Source of the DNA: Synergistaceae bacterium
GTDB lineage: Bacteria; Synergistota; Synergistia; Synergistales; Aminobacteriaceae
DNA: 6,308 nucleotides
Assembly (NCBI GenBank): GCA_031289165.1
Contig: JAITPZ010000140.1
Location: 1 to 6,308 of the forward strand
Direction: 5' to 3'
Below the pieces are notes generated by a model, which saw nothing but the letters and a program-made list of their open reading frames with translations, made no database searches and had not been told where the DNA came from. Position numbers and translations under genes: made by a program. Shown here in pieces: positions 6,203-6,308 of this stretch (the stretch's first letter is position 1; every line of letters starts with the position of its first letter).

Positions 6203-6261
6203 CGTGAAATCAAATCCGCCCGCGACAAATTTCGCTTTGCAAATAGCGGAAATCTATTGAT

Positions 6262-6290
6262 ATTATATACAAAATATATTAAACTGCTAT
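6262..6290 (-). promoter_or_regulatory. Probable sigma-70-type promoter of the chemoreceptor gene
   Basis: Read on the - strand, a perfect -10 box TATAAT lies at 6267-6262 in a strongly AT-rich stretch. The best-placed -35 hexamer, 17 bases upstream, is ATAGCA (6290-6285), only three of six to consensus. Transcription would begin near 6255, giving a 5' leader of about 70 bases. The -10 is convincing; the -35 is weak, so an activator or extended contacts may be needed. No sigma-28 pattern is clear. Confidence 0.5.
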
Positions 6291-6308
6291 CGCTTTATCC
6301 AAATCCCG

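Noticed and set aside
4608..6260. 550-codon open frame on the + strand across the chemoreceptor gene
   Set aside because: It lies opposite a gene with complete family motifs and its product is rich in Arg, His and Gly with no recognisable domain. Long antisense frames are expected in GC-rich genes.
6285..6308. Sigma-28 (flagellar/chemotaxis) promoter for the chemoreceptor
   Set aside because: TAAAG and GCGATAG occur close together near the window edge but not in the right order and spacing for the TAAA-N15-GCCGATAA pattern.
1..6308. CRISPR array, tRNA, rRNA, transposase or phage genes
   Set aside because: No regularly spaced repeats, cloverleaf-like segments, rRNA stretches or integrase/transposase motifs were seen on either strand.

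Overview
The window holds six genes on the + strand that read as one operon, then a convergent chemoreceptor gene on the - strand. The operon is the 3' part of fmt (methionyl-tRNA formyltransferase), a P-loop NTPase of unknown role, and four genes for a ferredoxin-dependent 2-oxoacid oxidoreductase: ferredoxin-like subunit, alpha, beta and gamma. The alpha subunit looks most like the branched-chain 2-oxoacid (VOR) type. The oxidoreductase implies a strict anaerobe that ferments amino acids. Gene content and order, with strong GGAGG-type ribosome binding sites and mostly GC-rich codons, suggest a Synergistota-like or clostridial amino-acid fermenter. That placement is an inference, because no phylogenetic marker was compared.

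Layout: bases 1-467 are the C-terminal half of Fmt, cut by the window edge. Base 468 starts the NTPase, with no gap after the fmt stop. After 69 bases come the ferredoxin subunit (1275-1490), alpha (1523-2587), beta (2608-3354) and gamma (3370-3930), spaced 32, 20 and 15 bases apart. A hairpin plus six T's at 3973-4001 ends the operon. Bases 3931-4145 hold no gene but are dense in palindromes: a doubled palindromic 12-mer, the terminator, and a 104-base element (4039-4142) bounded by 19-base imperfect inverted repeats. That element ends three bases from the stop codon of the chemoreceptor (4146-6185, - strand). The receptor's probable promoter lies in the AT-rich stretch at 6262-6290.

How the genes fit together: the four oxidoreductase subunits would convert a 2-oxoacid and CoA to acyl-CoA and CO2, reducing ferredoxin. 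Alpha and beta carry the TPP-binding halves, beta one [4Fe-4S] cluster, the small subunit two [4Fe-4S] clusters, and gamma the CoA-binding/transfer domain. The NTPase sits at the head of the set and may serve its assembly or regulation, but nothing in the sequence proves this. I found no clear evidence of a wholly new system. The two things most worth following are this uncharacterised NTPase and the inverted-repeat element between the convergent genes.
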